The position numbers and the translations under genes were made by a program. Of a DNA stretch of 64,000 bases, positions 26,588 to 35,138 are shown in pieces. The stretch is from Micavibrio sp. UBA1850 (GTDB taxonomy: Bacteria > Pseudomonadota > Alphaproteobacteria > Micavibrionales > Micavibrionaceae), in assembly GCA_002338525.1 (NCBI GenBank), contig DDIM01000015.1, positions 16,462 to 80,461 on the forward strand, written 5' to 3'. The stretch's first letter is position 1; each line of letters begins with the position of its first letter. The notes beneath the pieces were generated by a model. It was not told the origin of the DNA. It worked only from the letters and a program-made list of their open reading frames with translations, and did no database searches.

Positions 26588-27625
26588 TTAAAAGATATCG
26601 AGCGCCTTTTTAAGTGTGCGTGTCACCGTCTCTCCCTCAATATCACGAGAGACGATCATCTCAGCTATGTATGTTCCGCGCGTCCATCCCGTTTGAGGCT
26701 TGCGTTTGCCTATAAAATAATACTGGCGTGCTTTTATTTCATCCTGCGTAATGTCTTGTGATGTCAGCACCTCTCCATTGGGATCTTTAAATGACATATG
26801 AATTTTATCCCCTGGCTTTGCTCCAAAATATACGCCCCAAAATGAAAGAATATCACTGTCCTTATTTGCGAATGGCTCTTTAATACCGCGTGATATTTCG
26901 GAAAAAACAGGACGCCCTCCAATAAAGCCGCCATCATATAATGCAAATGGCTCATATTTAACTGTCTTTTCTCTCCATAACGGCGCCACCGTTTCAAGGC
27001 CACAACCTTCATATTGTTTTTGCCCCGTGAACGGATCAACATGTTCTCCATTATGAAGTAACGATAGGTGAATGTGCGGATGTGCGCTTATTCCAGATAA
27101 ACCGACCTTGGCAATATTTTGGCCTCGGCGCACTTTATCCTCGGGCTTCACGCTGATGCTACCCTGCTTTAGATGGCAATATTGTGACAGCCAGCCTTCA
27201 CCATGGTCGATAATAATCCCGTTTCCGCACTCTTTTCGTGCTTGGCGTAATTCATCCATTTCATCATCGTTGCGAAATCCATCTGCCTCACCATCGCGGA
27301 GGCGTAAAACAGTACCAGAGGCAACAGCACGAACATCAACACCGGCCTCAACCTCTTCAAAAGATCGTATGGCAATGTCTGTTCCCTTATGCCCTTCGTA
27401 AGACCGTTTATTACAGGTAAAGTCACGGGCAACACCTGTGTCTGGGTCTACATCAACATAGTTCATAAACCAGCAATCTTGTCCCAATTCGCAATTGATA
27501 GGCAAATCAAACTTCATTTGTTTATCTTGCGCTAACGCAGGTATTCGCGTAATTTCCAAAAAGAAAATTGCCCAAATCAAAAATATTATTGATTTTTTAT
27601 TTTTTAATATGTAAAGTTTGTTCAT
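26588..27625 (-). CDS. M23 family peptidoglycan metallopeptidase
   Basis: A 345-aa exported endopeptidase that cuts peptide cross-bridges in peptidoglycan. The signal peptide covers about residues 10-32 (cut after ALA). The zinc motif HKGTD lies near residues 79-83 and the second pair HPHIHLS near 188-194, so the LytM/M23 site is complete. A C-terminal 130-residue extension after VDPF has beta-rich sequence and may bind the wall. The annotated ATG lies at 27625-27623 and shares two bases with the start of the divergent gene. No alternative Met occurs before the signal peptide. Confidence 0.9.
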   Translation of the reverse strand: MNKLYILKNKKSIIFLIWAIFFLEITRIPALAQDKQMKFDLPINCELGQDCWFMNYVDVDPDTGVARDFTCNKRSYEGHKGTDIAIRSFEEVEAGVDVRAVASGTVLRLRDGEADGFRNDDEMDELRQARKECGNGIIIDHGEGWLSQYCHLKQGSISVKPEDKVRRGQNIAKVGLSGISAHPHIHLSLLHNGEHVDPFTGQKQYEGCGLETVAPLWREKTVKYEPFALYDGGFIGGRPVFSEISRGIKEPFANKDSDILSFWGVYFGAKPGDKIHMSFKDPNGEVLTSQDITQDEIKARQYYFIGKRKPQTGWTRGTYIAEMIVSRDIEGETVTRTLKKALDIF

Positions 27626-28721
27626 GTTTAAAGCTCATTTCGATGGAAAAGATATTTCACCTCAAGAGTATATTGAGGCGGTACATAAAGGCAAGCTTCA
27701 ATGCCCTTGTACAAAATGCCGTGACGATGAACGATTTAATCCAGAAATGAGATTTGTTCGCGAAGTGAGCTGTATTGATGGTGGCGAAGGCCTGCAATAC
27801 TCGAACGGCTTGAAAACTGTTGCGCGTCTTGCTCATTTCACAACAATGCCAAAACAACCCCACCACCCAGATTGTGATGCACACATCGAACATGGGTCGG
27901 TACATGTTAAGATTGACCACGCGTTAAAAAATAAGAAACATATTTTATTCAATCTCAATCATTTGCCAAAATATTTCAGGCATCAGTTTAACCTCCAAGT
28001 TAAAGAGCCTCGCCCTGATCTCATTAGCGCAATGGAGTGGAAAAAAGTTCATGATTACAGGCCCGTATCAGTAAATGATACGCAAGACCTTATTGACGCC
28101 GTAGATCGCACTGTTTCAAAACAAGGTCAATCAGCAACACAAAAGCTTTACGTTCATTGGGGCCCACATGTAATGGCGTGGGATAATTTTGATTGTCGCA
28201 ATAAACCAGACATGCTGGAAAGCATATATAAATCAATGATCCACTGCGCTAAAAAGTACGCGCGCCCCCTTTCTGGTGAAACGCACCCGCCCTATTCTGG
28301 CGAGCACCAATTTTACAATGACTTTCCACGCCTTATTACTTTGGAGTGTTTGCAATCATTTAACACAAGCGCGTTTCAAGGCGTGCGCGGTGAAGAACAG
28401 CACATCACACTTGGAAAAGGGCGCGACCGTAAAAAATGGTATCCTCTTGTACCAGCCATTGAGGCAAAAAGAGAACGCGTTCACGAGATTTTACAAGACG
28501 CCCAGAGCTGTAATGTTATAGGGCCACTGCGTATTCATTTTTTCAGAGAACTCAACGCTTATAATCAAGATAGACCGGCTGTGCTTGGCGTACACGTTTC
28601 CAACACACCTCAGGTCGGCGTCATAAAGCCGTCTGACTTGTCACTACCAATCTTACATGATATTGGCGGCCAAGTTGGTTGGGACTTTGAACGGTTTGAT
28701 AAACAGCTTAAGGCAGGCTAA
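27624..28721 (+). CDS. Conserved hypothetical protein with Cys/His cluster
   Basis: Not recognised. 365 aa from ATG 27624 (TTG 27618 is in frame). The N-terminal region contains CPCTKC and later QPHHPDCDAH, a likely zinc-binding cluster within the first 85 residues. The remainder is hydrophilic and mixed. No ribosome site is visible before either start. It is divergent from, and overlaps the start of, the M23 peptidase gene, so its promoter must lie inside that coding region or its true start is further down. Confidence 0.68.
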   Translation: MFKAHFDGKDISPQEYIEAVHKGKLQCPCTKCRDDERFNPEMRFVREVSCIDGGEGLQYSNGLKTVARLAHFTTMPKQPHHPDCDAHIEHGSVHVKIDHALKNKKHILFNLNHLPKYFRHQFNLQVKEPRPDLISAMEWKKVHDYRPVSVNDTQDLIDAVDRTVSKQGQSATQKLYVHWGPHVMAWDNFDCRNKPDMLESIYKSMIHCAKKYARPLSGETHPPYSGEHQFYNDFPRLITLECLQSFNTSAFQGVRGEEQHITLGKGRDRKKWYPLVPAIEAKRERVHEILQDAQSCNVIGPLRIHFFRELNAYNQDRPAVLGVHVSNTPQVGVIKPSDLSLPILHDIGGQVGWDFERFDKQLKAG

Positions 28722-28858
28722 CCCCTGCCCCTTGTTACCCATATACACGCCCTGATTTTGCGCATAAGGGCGCATGAGATCAGCACCTTAAAAGGTTATA
28801 ACATTAAAGCTTTAGGCCTCAACAGCGTTGCTTTAGGCGTTAAGTATTATAGAGTTAC

Positions 28859-28887
28859 TTGACATATACTCTTTCCAGTGCTAATAA
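28859..28887 (+). promoter_or_regulatory. Sigma-70-like promoter
   Basis: TTGACA (28859-28864), a 17-bp spacer and TAATAA (28882-28887) form a near-consensus promoter 35 bp upstream of the 28922 gene start. Two copies of GCTTTAGGC (28808 and 28830) lie just upstream, 22 bp apart, a possible regulator site. Confidence 0.65.
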
Positions 28888-28921
28888 AAGTCTTCACAGA
28901 AAAAATTGAGGAGCCACCCGC

Positions 28922-29311
28922 ATGAGCTGGAAGCTAAATAAAGAATTTCATACTGTAACCCATAAAAACTTCGAGGAATTGTACACCAAGTTTCTCGTAG
29001 AGTGTTACGCCAATAATGGCAATGATGTTTCTGTATCTATTGAGGCATTATCAAAGCCGAAAGCAACAGCCCCTATTGATGCACCATGTGGAGTGAGCCG
29101 TAAAATTCACGCCGTAAATCAGCAAAACACAATTGCAAGCGTTAAAAACTTTGATAGCCTAAGTGAGACTACATGGTCACAGGCAGCCTATATAGGTGTA
29201 AATGCCAGAAACGAACAAGGTCAACTTGTTGGTCAGATTGAACTTAAATCCAAATCAGATTCAGAGTTCTTCACCCCTATCACGATATCAGTAAAAGATC
29301 TTACAAGATAA
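28922..29311 (+). CDS. Hypothetical protein
   Basis: Not recognised. A 129-aa soluble protein beginning MSWKLNKEFHTVTHKNFEEL, with a GAGG ribosome site and a good promoter upstream. No signal peptide, membrane segment or motif. Its 3' end overlaps the 3' end of hslU by 11 bp, convergently. Confidence 0.72.
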   Translation: MSWKLNKEFHTVTHKNFEELYTKFLVECYANNGNDVSVSIEALSKPKATAPIDAPCGVSRKIHAVNQQNTIASVKNFDSLSETTWSQAAYIGVNARNEQGQLVGQIELKSKSDSEFFTPITISVKDLTR

Positions 29312-30629
29312 ACTTACTTAGATCCGCTGTGCCAGTGAGGTCCGTTACCTGATTACGCACATAATCTGCGTCAATGGTGATTGTCTCACCTGATTTATCG
29401 GGTGCGGTAAAACTGATATCATCTAATAACTTTTCCATGACCGTCAACAAACGACGCGCGCCGATGTTTTCGACCTTTTCGTTAACATCAAACGAGATTT
29501 TAGCAATCTCGTCTATCGCGCTGTCATCAAACGATAATGTTACACCTTCTGTTGCCATTAGGGCTGTATATTGTTTGATCAAACACGCATCTGTTTCCGT
29601 CAATATACGTTTGAAATCCTCTTCCGTTAATGGTCGAAGCTCAACTCGTATGGGGAGACGCCCCTGAAGCTCAGCAAGCAAATCAGATGGCTTTGCGTAG
29701 TGAAATGCTCCGCTGGCAATAAACAGAATGTGATCTGTTTTCACAATGCCGTGTTTAGTCGTGACGGTTGTACCTTCAATTAATGGCAATAGGTCACGTT
29801 GCACGCCTTCACGGCTTACATCCCCGCCACGCGCATTCGTGTTATGTGCAATTTTGTCAATTTCATCAAGGAAGACGATACCGTTTTGTTGAACAAGTTC
29901 CAGCGCATTTGAGATAACCTTGTCCTCATCCAAAAGCTTGTCAGATTCTTCCGCAATAAGAATGTCATATGACTGCTCAACAGACATTTTCTTTTTCTTA
30001 GTTTTTGGTCCCATTGCATTGCCCATCATGTCACCGATACTCATCATACCCACTGATGCGCCGGGCATACCGGGGATTTCAATACTTGGGAAAGGGCTTG
30101 CCGTGTCAGCAACCTCAATTTCAATTTCTTTATCGTTAAGCGCGCCCTCACGAAGCTTTTTACGAAATGATTGTCGGGTCGCCTCACCGGCTTCTTTGCC
30201 GACCAATGCGTCAATCACACGATTTTCAGCGGCTTCTTCTGCTTTAACCTTTACTGTTTCACGCATAGATTCACGTGTCATGTGTACAGAGGCTTCCGTC
30301 AAATCACGAATGATCGATTCAACATCCTTTCCAACATACCCCACTTCCGTAAATTTAGTCGCCTCAACTTTAACAAATGGAGCATTAGCAAGTTTTGCCA
30401 GACGGCGGGCAATTTCAGTTTTACCAACACCTGTGGGCCCCACCATCAAGATGTTTTTAGGATAGACCTCTTCTTGCATCTCCTTGTCAAGTTGCATACG
30501 GCGCCAACGATTTCTTAATGCAATCGATACGGCTCGTTTAGCATCTGATTGACCAATAATAAATCGATCCAACTCAGACACGGTTTCCTTAGGTAGAAAA
30601 GAGACAGCCTTAAATACAGAATTTTCCAT
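29301..30629 (-). CDS. hslU: ATP-dependent protease ATPase subunit HslU
   Basis: A 442-aa AAA+ unfoldase that forms hexamers on the HslV protease and feeds it folded substrates. Walker A GPTGVGKTE lies near residue 67, Walker B is VFLDEIDKI, with the pore-loop GYVGKDVE and sensor region typical of HslU. The inserted I-domain (about residues 110-245) is present. It follows hslV by 30 bp in the same operon, under the heat-shock-like promoter upstream of hslV. Confidence 0.97.
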   Translation of the reverse strand: MENSVFKAVSFLPKETVSELDRFIIGQSDAKRAVSIALRNRWRRMQLDKEMQEEVYPKNILMVGPTGVGKTEIARRLAKLANAPFVKVEATKFTEVGYVGKDVESIIRDLTEASVHMTRESMRETVKVKAEEAAENRVIDALVGKEAGEATRQSFRKKLREGALNDKEIEIEVADTASPFPSIEIPGMPGASVGMMSIGDMMGNAMGPKTKKKKMSVEQSYDILIAEESDKLLDEDKVISNALELVQQNGIVFLDEIDKIAHNTNARGGDVSREGVQRDLLPLIEGTTVTTKHGIVKTDHILFIASGAFHYAKPSDLLAELQGRLPIRVELRPLTEEDFKRILTETDACLIKQYTALMATEGVTLSFDDSAIDEIAKISFDVNEKVENIGARRLLTVMEKLLDDISFTAPDKSGETITIDADYVRNQVTDLTGTADLSKFIL

Positions 30630-30659
30630 TACTTTATATTTTCTTATTTTCTTCGTTTG

Positions 30660-31238
30660 TTATAGTTTTTCAATGACGACATTATGGTTTGAATACACAC
30701 AAATATCGCCGGCAATTTTCATTGCCTTTTTTGCGATGTCCTCGGCGCTCATGTCTTTTTGGTCGATCAATGCGCGCGCAGCCGATAGTGCATAATTGCC
30801 ACCAGACCCGATACCAATGATGCCATCTTCTGGTTCAACAACGTCACCTGTTCCTGACAAAATCAATGATGTGCTTTTATCACAAACAGCCATAAGAGCC
30901 TCAAGCTTTCGAAGGTATTTATCCGTTCTCCAATCTTTTGCCAACTCAACGCAAGCACGTGTGAGCTGTCCTGGATGCGCCTCAAGCTTGGCCTCAAGGC
31001 GTTCAAACAACGTAAATGCATCGGCAGTTGCCCCCGCAAAGCCTACAACGATTTGTCCATCTTTTCCAAGACGACGCACTTTTTTGGCGTTTGATTTCAT
31101 CACAGTATGCCCAAGAGACACCTGACCGTCTCCTGCGACTACAACCTCATCCCCTTTTCTAATGGCGAGAATTGTCGTTGCACGCCAGCCGTTACGAGAG
31201 CCATCGTGTGCATTGTTGTATGTGTGTTGATGTTGCAT
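30660..31238 (-). CDS. hslV: ATP-dependent protease proteolytic subunit HslV
   Basis: A 192-aa threonine protease of the HslVU complex. The mature N terminus is expected at Thr21 in RATTILAIRK, which leaves a 20-residue propeptide; E. coli HslV has only Met before the Thr, while alphaproteobacterial forms are often longer. The GSGGNYALSAARAL segment is the proteasome-like core. First gene of the hslVU operon. Confidence 0.97.
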   Translation of the reverse strand: MQHQHTYNNAHDGSRNGWRATTILAIRKGDEVVVAGDGQVSLGHTVMKSNAKKVRRLGKDGQIVVGFAGATADAFTLFERLEAKLEAHPGQLTRACVELAKDWRTDKYLRKLEALMAVCDKSTSLILSGTGDVVEPEDGIIGIGSGGNYALSAARALIDQKDMSAEDIAKKAMKIAGDICVYSNHNVVIEKL

Positions 31239-31275
31239 AGAAGTTTTCCCTTTAGTGCTTTTTGTTCTCCATCAC

Positions 31276-31304
31276 ATATGGAACTTTGACACGTTTTCGT
31301 CAAG
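31276..31304 (-). promoter_or_regulatory. RpoH (sigma-32)-like promoter of hslVU
   Basis: Read on the minus strand: CTTGAC (31304-31299), a 17-bp spacer, then CCATAT (31281-31276). This fits the alphaproteobacterial heat-shock consensus (CTTG and CCATNT elements) and would start transcription about 30 bp before hslV. hslVU is a classic RpoH target. Confidence 0.7.
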
Positions 31305-31432
31305 AGTTCGTGTATCATTCATATATTTTACGGTCAAATGACTGGACGCGTGTCTCAAAATCATGAAATATAGGGTATATACGTGCACTCATTAATTACA
31401 CCCTTAACAACAACTAAGACATACCGCATAAA

Positions 31433-32413
31433 ATGGACTTCCTACACTCACTTCTCGTTTTCCCCTTAATGGGTGTTTCCGCATGGGCATGGGTACTCTT
31501 TTTTGCTGTCGTTTTGGCTCTGGTTGTATTTGACCTTGGCGTTCTTAATAAAAAAGACAAGGTCATGAGCTTTAAAAGTAGTGTGCGCCTTACATTATTT
31601 TATATAGCGTGTTCGGTTTTATTCGGTATGTGGATTTATTTTCAATTTGGAACAGAGCGGGCCTTCCCCTACTTCACCGCCTACCTCGTCGAAAAAAGCC
31701 TCTCACTTGATAACGTATTTGTCATCTCGGTTATCTTTGCCTACTACAAAATTCCGCTTCAATATCAGCACCGCGTTTTATTTTGGGGAATAATTGGTGT
31801 TATTGTTCTTCGCGGCCTGGTTCTTTCTGCAGGGACGTATTTGACAGCCCATTTTGAGTGGCTTTTGTATATCTTTGCGCTGCTTTTGATTTATACAGGA
31901 ATTAAAATATTCTTCTCTGATGACGATGATGACATGGATATTGAAAATAGCCGCATTACAAAAGTACTCACAAAAAGCTTTAACATTACTAATACATTGC
32001 AAGGTAGCCGTTTTTATATTTGGAAATCCAACGAGACCAGCTTTATAAAGCGCTTTCAGTTTACCCCACTTTTCATGGCGCTCGTCACGATTGAGTTTGC
32101 AGATGTGTTATTTGCGATGGATAGCATCCCTGCTGTTCTTGCGATTTCGACAGATACCTTTGTTATTCTTACCAGTAACGTTTTTGCCATCTTAGGCTTG
32201 CGGGCAATGTATTTTATGCTTGCCACATTGCTAGAGCGATTTGAGTATTTGAAATATGCGCTCTCTGTTGTTTTGATATTTATTGGCGCAAAGGTCTTTT
32301 ACGCTCATTTCGTCCACAAAATTGACCCGCTTGTATCGTTAAGCGTTACATTAAGCGTGTTGACAATCGGTGCGGTTATTTCATTTGCAAAGACTAAGAA
32401 AACATCAGATTAA
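31433..32413 (+). CDS. TerC family integral membrane protein
   Basis: A 326-aa protein of the TerC/Alx family, inner membrane, thought to export metal ions such as Mn2+ and linked to tellurite and pH response. Several membrane helices are evident. Conserved acidic residues sit in LVVFDLGVLNKKD, VEKSLSLDNVFVISVIF and TIEFADVLFAMDSIPAVLAI, all family signatures. Between helices 5 and 6 is a run of Asp (DDDDDMD, about residues 163-169), a possible metal-binding loop. Single gene, divergent from hslV. Confidence 0.94.
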   Translation: MDFLHSLLVFPLMGVSAWAWVLFFAVVLALVVFDLGVLNKKDKVMSFKSSVRLTLFYIACSVLFGMWIYFQFGTERAFPYFTAYLVEKSLSLDNVFVISVIFAYYKIPLQYQHRVLFWGIIGVIVLRGLVLSAGTYLTAHFEWLLYIFALLLIYTGIKIFFSDDDDDMDIENSRITKVLTKSFNITNTLQGSRFYIWKSNETSFIKRFQFTPLFMALVTIEFADVLFAMDSIPAVLAISTDTFVILTSNVFAILGLRAMYFMLATLLERFEYLKYALSVVLIFIGAKVFYAHFVHKIDPLVSLSVTLSVLTIGAVISFAKTKKTSD

Positions 32414-32512
32414 TTAGTAAAAAAGACTGAAAATAACTGGCTATCGTTACCGAATCTTCATATTTTTATGCCTATACTTGTATCTTGAACAATAAATAAC
32501 GGGATAATTTTT

Positions 32513-33076
32513 TTGACAGTTTCTAACCCACAACATCACCCGCAGCAACCGACACAGCTTGTCGAGCTCATCCGTGAGCCCTTGTCGCTTGGTGATTTAA
32601 ATGATTTATGCGATGCAACGGAGCTTGCCATTGAAAATGGGGGAGGCTTTGGATGGGTCAACGTTCCTGATCGCAACTCTCTTGAGCTTTATTGGCAAGG
32701 GGTCATTACCGTTCCCTCACGCCTTTTATTTGTGGCGCGCCAAGACGATGTAATTTGTGGAAGTGCCCAACTAGTTTTCCCTCCTAAAAATAACCAAGCC
32801 CAAGCCATGTCCGCGAACATTTACTCCTTGTTCCTTGCGCCTTGGGCCCGCAAAAGTGGCCTTGCGTCTCGACTTTTAAAATATATTGAAACGATCGCAC
32901 ATAGTGACGGTGTTGATATTATAAATATCGATGTTCGCGCAACACAAAACGATGCCATCCAGCTATATGAAGGGGCAGGATATCAACGCATCGGAACTCA
33001 CCCGCGCTATGCTAAAATCGAAAATGAATATGTCAGTGGGCATTATTATTATAAAGATCTTAACGATCAGTCATAA
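32513..33076 (+). CDS. GNAT family N-acetyltransferase
   Basis: A 187-aa acetyl-CoA-dependent acetyltransferase. The acetyl-CoA-binding motif A is YSLFLAPWARKSGLASRLLK (about residues 101-120), followed by the typical IDVRATQNDAIQLYEGAGYQRIG ending. The TTG start at 32513 is the first usable codon after the GGGA ribosome site. The substrate is unknown. Located directly upstream of infC. Confidence 0.9.
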   Translation: MTVSNPQHHPQQPTQLVELIREPLSLGDLNDLCDATELAIENGGGFGWVNVPDRNSLELYWQGVITVPSRLLFVARQDDVICGSAQLVFPPKNNQAQAMSANIYSLFLAPWARKSGLASRLLKYIETIAHSDGVDIINIDVRATQNDAIQLYEGAGYQRIGTHPRYAKIENEYVSGHYYYKDLNDQS

Positions 33077-33218
33077 TAACTTTTTAGCATATTTTTTCTA
33101 AAAATCACGGAAATTATTTTTTTTTAAATATTTTTAGCTTATATTGTATAAAACATTGTACGTAGCGGTTGAAAAACCTTTTAAAGCGCACTATGAGTAA
33201 TTTTTAAGTCTAATAACA

Positions 33219-33235
33219 CAGGAGATAAGACAATT
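33219..33235 (+). promoter_or_regulatory. Ribosome site and ATT start of infC
   Basis: AGGAG at 33220-33224 stands 8 bases before ATT (33233-33235). No ATG, GTG or TTG occurs in this frame between the upstream stop (33194) and residue Pro2 of the conserved IF-3 N terminus. AUU starts are known for infC in other bacteria, where IF-3 rejects non-standard codons and so limits its own synthesis. Confidence 0.85.
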
Positions 33236-33778
33236 AATAAACCGGTACGGGGATTTGCCCCAAAAAAGAATGACGGCCCTAATGTAAACTCACAAATCAC
33301 AGCGACAAGCGTTCGTGTTGTGGATGAAAACGGCGAAATGCTCGGTGTTCTTCCCACAAGAGATGCGATACGACGTGCGCAGGATGTGGGGCTGGACTTG
33401 GTTGAAGTCTCTCCTAACGCTGAACCTCCGGTATGTAAGATACTGGACTTTGGTAAATACAAATATGAACAACAGAAAAAAGCGGCTGAAGCCAAAAAGA
33501 AGCAAAAAACTGTTGAGCTAAAAGAAGTCAAAATCCGTCCGACAACGGAAGAGCACGATTACCAAGTTAAATTGCGTAACGCGCGTCGCTTCTTAGAAGA
33601 TGGCAACAAGGTTAAATTCTCTATGCGTTTCCGTGGACGTGAAATGGCTCACCAAAATGTGGGCATGGACGTCATGATGCGCTTAAAAGAGGATGTTTCC
33701 GATATTGGTAATGTTGATGTTCACCCGAAGATGGAAGGTCGTCAGATGATGATGATTGTTTCAGCAGAAAGCACATAA
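33233..33778 (+). CDS. infC: Translation initiation factor IF-3
   Basis: A 181-aa protein that binds the 30S subunit, blocks premature 50S joining and checks the start codon. Starting at ATT 33233, the N-terminal domain (about residues 20-85) includes ITATSVRVVDENGEMLGV and the linker YEQQKK. The C-terminal domain has KFSMRFRGREMAHQNVG. A start at GTG 33320 would cut off 29 conserved residues, so the ATT start is preferred. gpt lies between infC and rpmI, breaking the usual infC-rpmI-rplT order. Confidence 0.95.
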   Translation: MNKPVRGFAPKKNDGPNVNSQITATSVRVVDENGEMLGVLPTRDAIRRAQDVGLDLVEVSPNAEPPVCKILDFGKYKYEQQKKAAEAKKKQKTVELKEVKIRPTTEEHDYQVKLRNARRFLEDGNKVKFSMRFRGREMAHQNVGMDVMMRLKEDVSDIGNVDVHPKMEGRQMMMIVSAEST

Positions 33779-33785
33779 CCAGATC

Positions 33786-34268
33786 ATGTCTAACGATTAT
33801 TCAAAAGACCTTCCTATTTCATGGGAAGAGTTTCACAGTCAATCCCACAGCCTCGGTCAAAAACTTAAGGGCATGAAGCCATGGAAAGGTATAATTGCGG
33901 TTACACGCGGTGGGCTTATTCCAGCATGTCTTGTCGCTCAAGAAACGGGGCTTAAACATATTGAGACAATCAGTATCGAGACTTACTCTCACCAAGAGCA
34001 ATCTAGCGAGCCAAAGATCCATTATAAACCAGAGCTTTCTGATGAAGGTGAGAATTGGCTTATTATTGATGATTTGTCGGACACTGGAAATACGTTTAAA
34101 ATTATTCGTGAGATGTATCCAAAGGCGTATTATGCCTGCGTATACGTCAAACCGAATGGTGCAGATCAAGCCGATACATACATGGAAGAGATTTCACAAG
34201 AAACATGGATTTACTTGCCATGGGAACTTGAATCTCAGAAATTTGCAGATCACCTGCTTGCATCTTAA
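33786..34268 (+). CDS. gpt: Xanthine-guanine phosphoribosyltransferase
   Basis: 160 aa from ATG 33786, 7 bp after infC. Converts guanine or xanthine plus PRPP to GMP or XMP in purine salvage. The PRPP-binding loop is WLIIDDLSDTGNT (about residues 89-101), and ITRGGL-like AVTRGGLIPACLVA near residue 36 is the purine PRTase signature. The longer reading frame into infC is not used. The placement inside the infC-rpmI-rplT cluster is unusual. Confidence 0.93.
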   Translation: MSNDYSKDLPISWEEFHSQSHSLGQKLKGMKPWKGIIAVTRGGLIPACLVAQETGLKHIETISIETYSHQEQSSEPKIHYKPELSDEGENWLIIDDLSDTGNTFKIIREMYPKAYYACVYVKPNGADQADTYMEEISQETWIYLPWELESQKFADHLLAS

Positions 34269-34400
34269 TAATTTTTGCATGAAATTGCTTAAAACACTTG
34301 CACCAGCTGTTTAAATCTGCTTTAAACACACACGTTTAGTGCACGGGCTCAATAGGCATGCCTCGTTGCGCACCCCATAACCCTTAACAGGAGACATCAA

Positions 34401-34646
34401 ATGCCAAAACTAAAAACGAAGTCGAGCGTTAAAAAGCGCTTTAAAGTGACTAAGTCTGGTAAAGTGAAAGCAGGAAGTGCTTTTACAAGCCACATGATGC
34501 AGAACAAACCAAAATCAATGAAGCGTAAAGCACGTAGAACATCTGCACTTTCAGCACCTGACGCACGTACAGTGTTGAAAAACTGGTTCCCGTACAAACG
34601 CAAAAAAGCATCAAGAGCATTAACTAAGACTGAAGGAGCGAAATAA
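34401..34646 (+). CDS. rpmI: 50S ribosomal protein L35
   Basis: An 81-aa very basic protein of the large subunit. It begins MPKLKTKSSVKKRFKVTKSG, the family signature, with an AGGAG ribosome site 8 bp upstream. Slightly longer than the usual 64-66 aa because of a C-terminal tail (TKTEGAK). The stop TAA shares its last base with the rplT start (TAATG). The preceding 130 bp contain self-complementary words (GTGC...GCAC around AGGCATGCCT, 34339-34373) that might be a regulatory leader. Confidence 0.96.
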   Translation: MPKLKTKSSVKKRFKVTKSGKVKAGSAFTSHMMQNKPKSMKRKARRTSALSAPDARTVLKNWFPYKRKKASRALTKTEGAK

Positions 34647-35014
34647 TGGCACGCGCTAAAAAAGGTTCACCAAGAGCACACGCTCGTCACACAAAAGTTA
34701 TCAAATCAGCAAAAGGTTACTACGGACGTCGTAAAAACTGTTTCCGCACAGCCGTACAAGCTGTTGAAAAAGCAGGTCAGTACGCATACCGCGACCGTCG
34801 TAACAAGAAACGCGATTTCCGTCGCCTTTGGATCCAGCGTATTAACGCTGCGTCACGTCAGTTCGGTTTGCCATACTCACAATTCATGAACGGTATGAAA
34901 TTGGCCGAAATTGAATTGGACCGCAAAGTATTGGCTGACATTGCCGTACACGACATTGACGCGTTCAAAGTTATTTTTGATCAAGCAGAAGCAGCCCTAA
35001 AAAAAGCTGCCTAA
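34646..35014 (+). CDS. rplT: 50S ribosomal protein L20
   Basis: A 122-aa large-subunit assembly protein that also represses its operon in other bacteria. Typical sequence throughout (KGYYGRRKNCFRTAVQAVEK, WIQRINAASRQFGL). It overlaps rpmI by one base and is followed by a strong terminator. Confidence 0.97.
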   Translation: MARAKKGSPRAHARHTKVIKSAKGYYGRRKNCFRTAVQAVEKAGQYAYRDRRNKKRDFRRLWIQRINAASRQFGLPYSQFMNGMKLAEIELDRKVLADIAVHDIDAFKVIFDQAEAALKKAA

Positions 35015-35045
35015 TCTATTGATTTAAAATTTAAGAATTTTAAAG

Positions 35046-35078
35046 ACCTCCCTCTTTCACAAATTGGGAGGTTTTTTG
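35046..35078 (+). terminator. Terminator of rpmI-rplT
   Basis: ACCTCCC (35046-35052) pairs with GGGAGGT (35066-35072) around a 13-nt loop, followed by TTTTTT. Confidence 0.88.
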
Positions 35079-35138
35079 TTGCGCCTCACGCAGACAGCGT
35101 GCTGGACTTCGCATGTTTTATTGACTAAGTTCTGCGCT

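Noticed and set aside
35064..35138. Upstream extension of rarA
   Set aside because: It covers the rplT terminator, and RarA similarity begins after ATG 35139.
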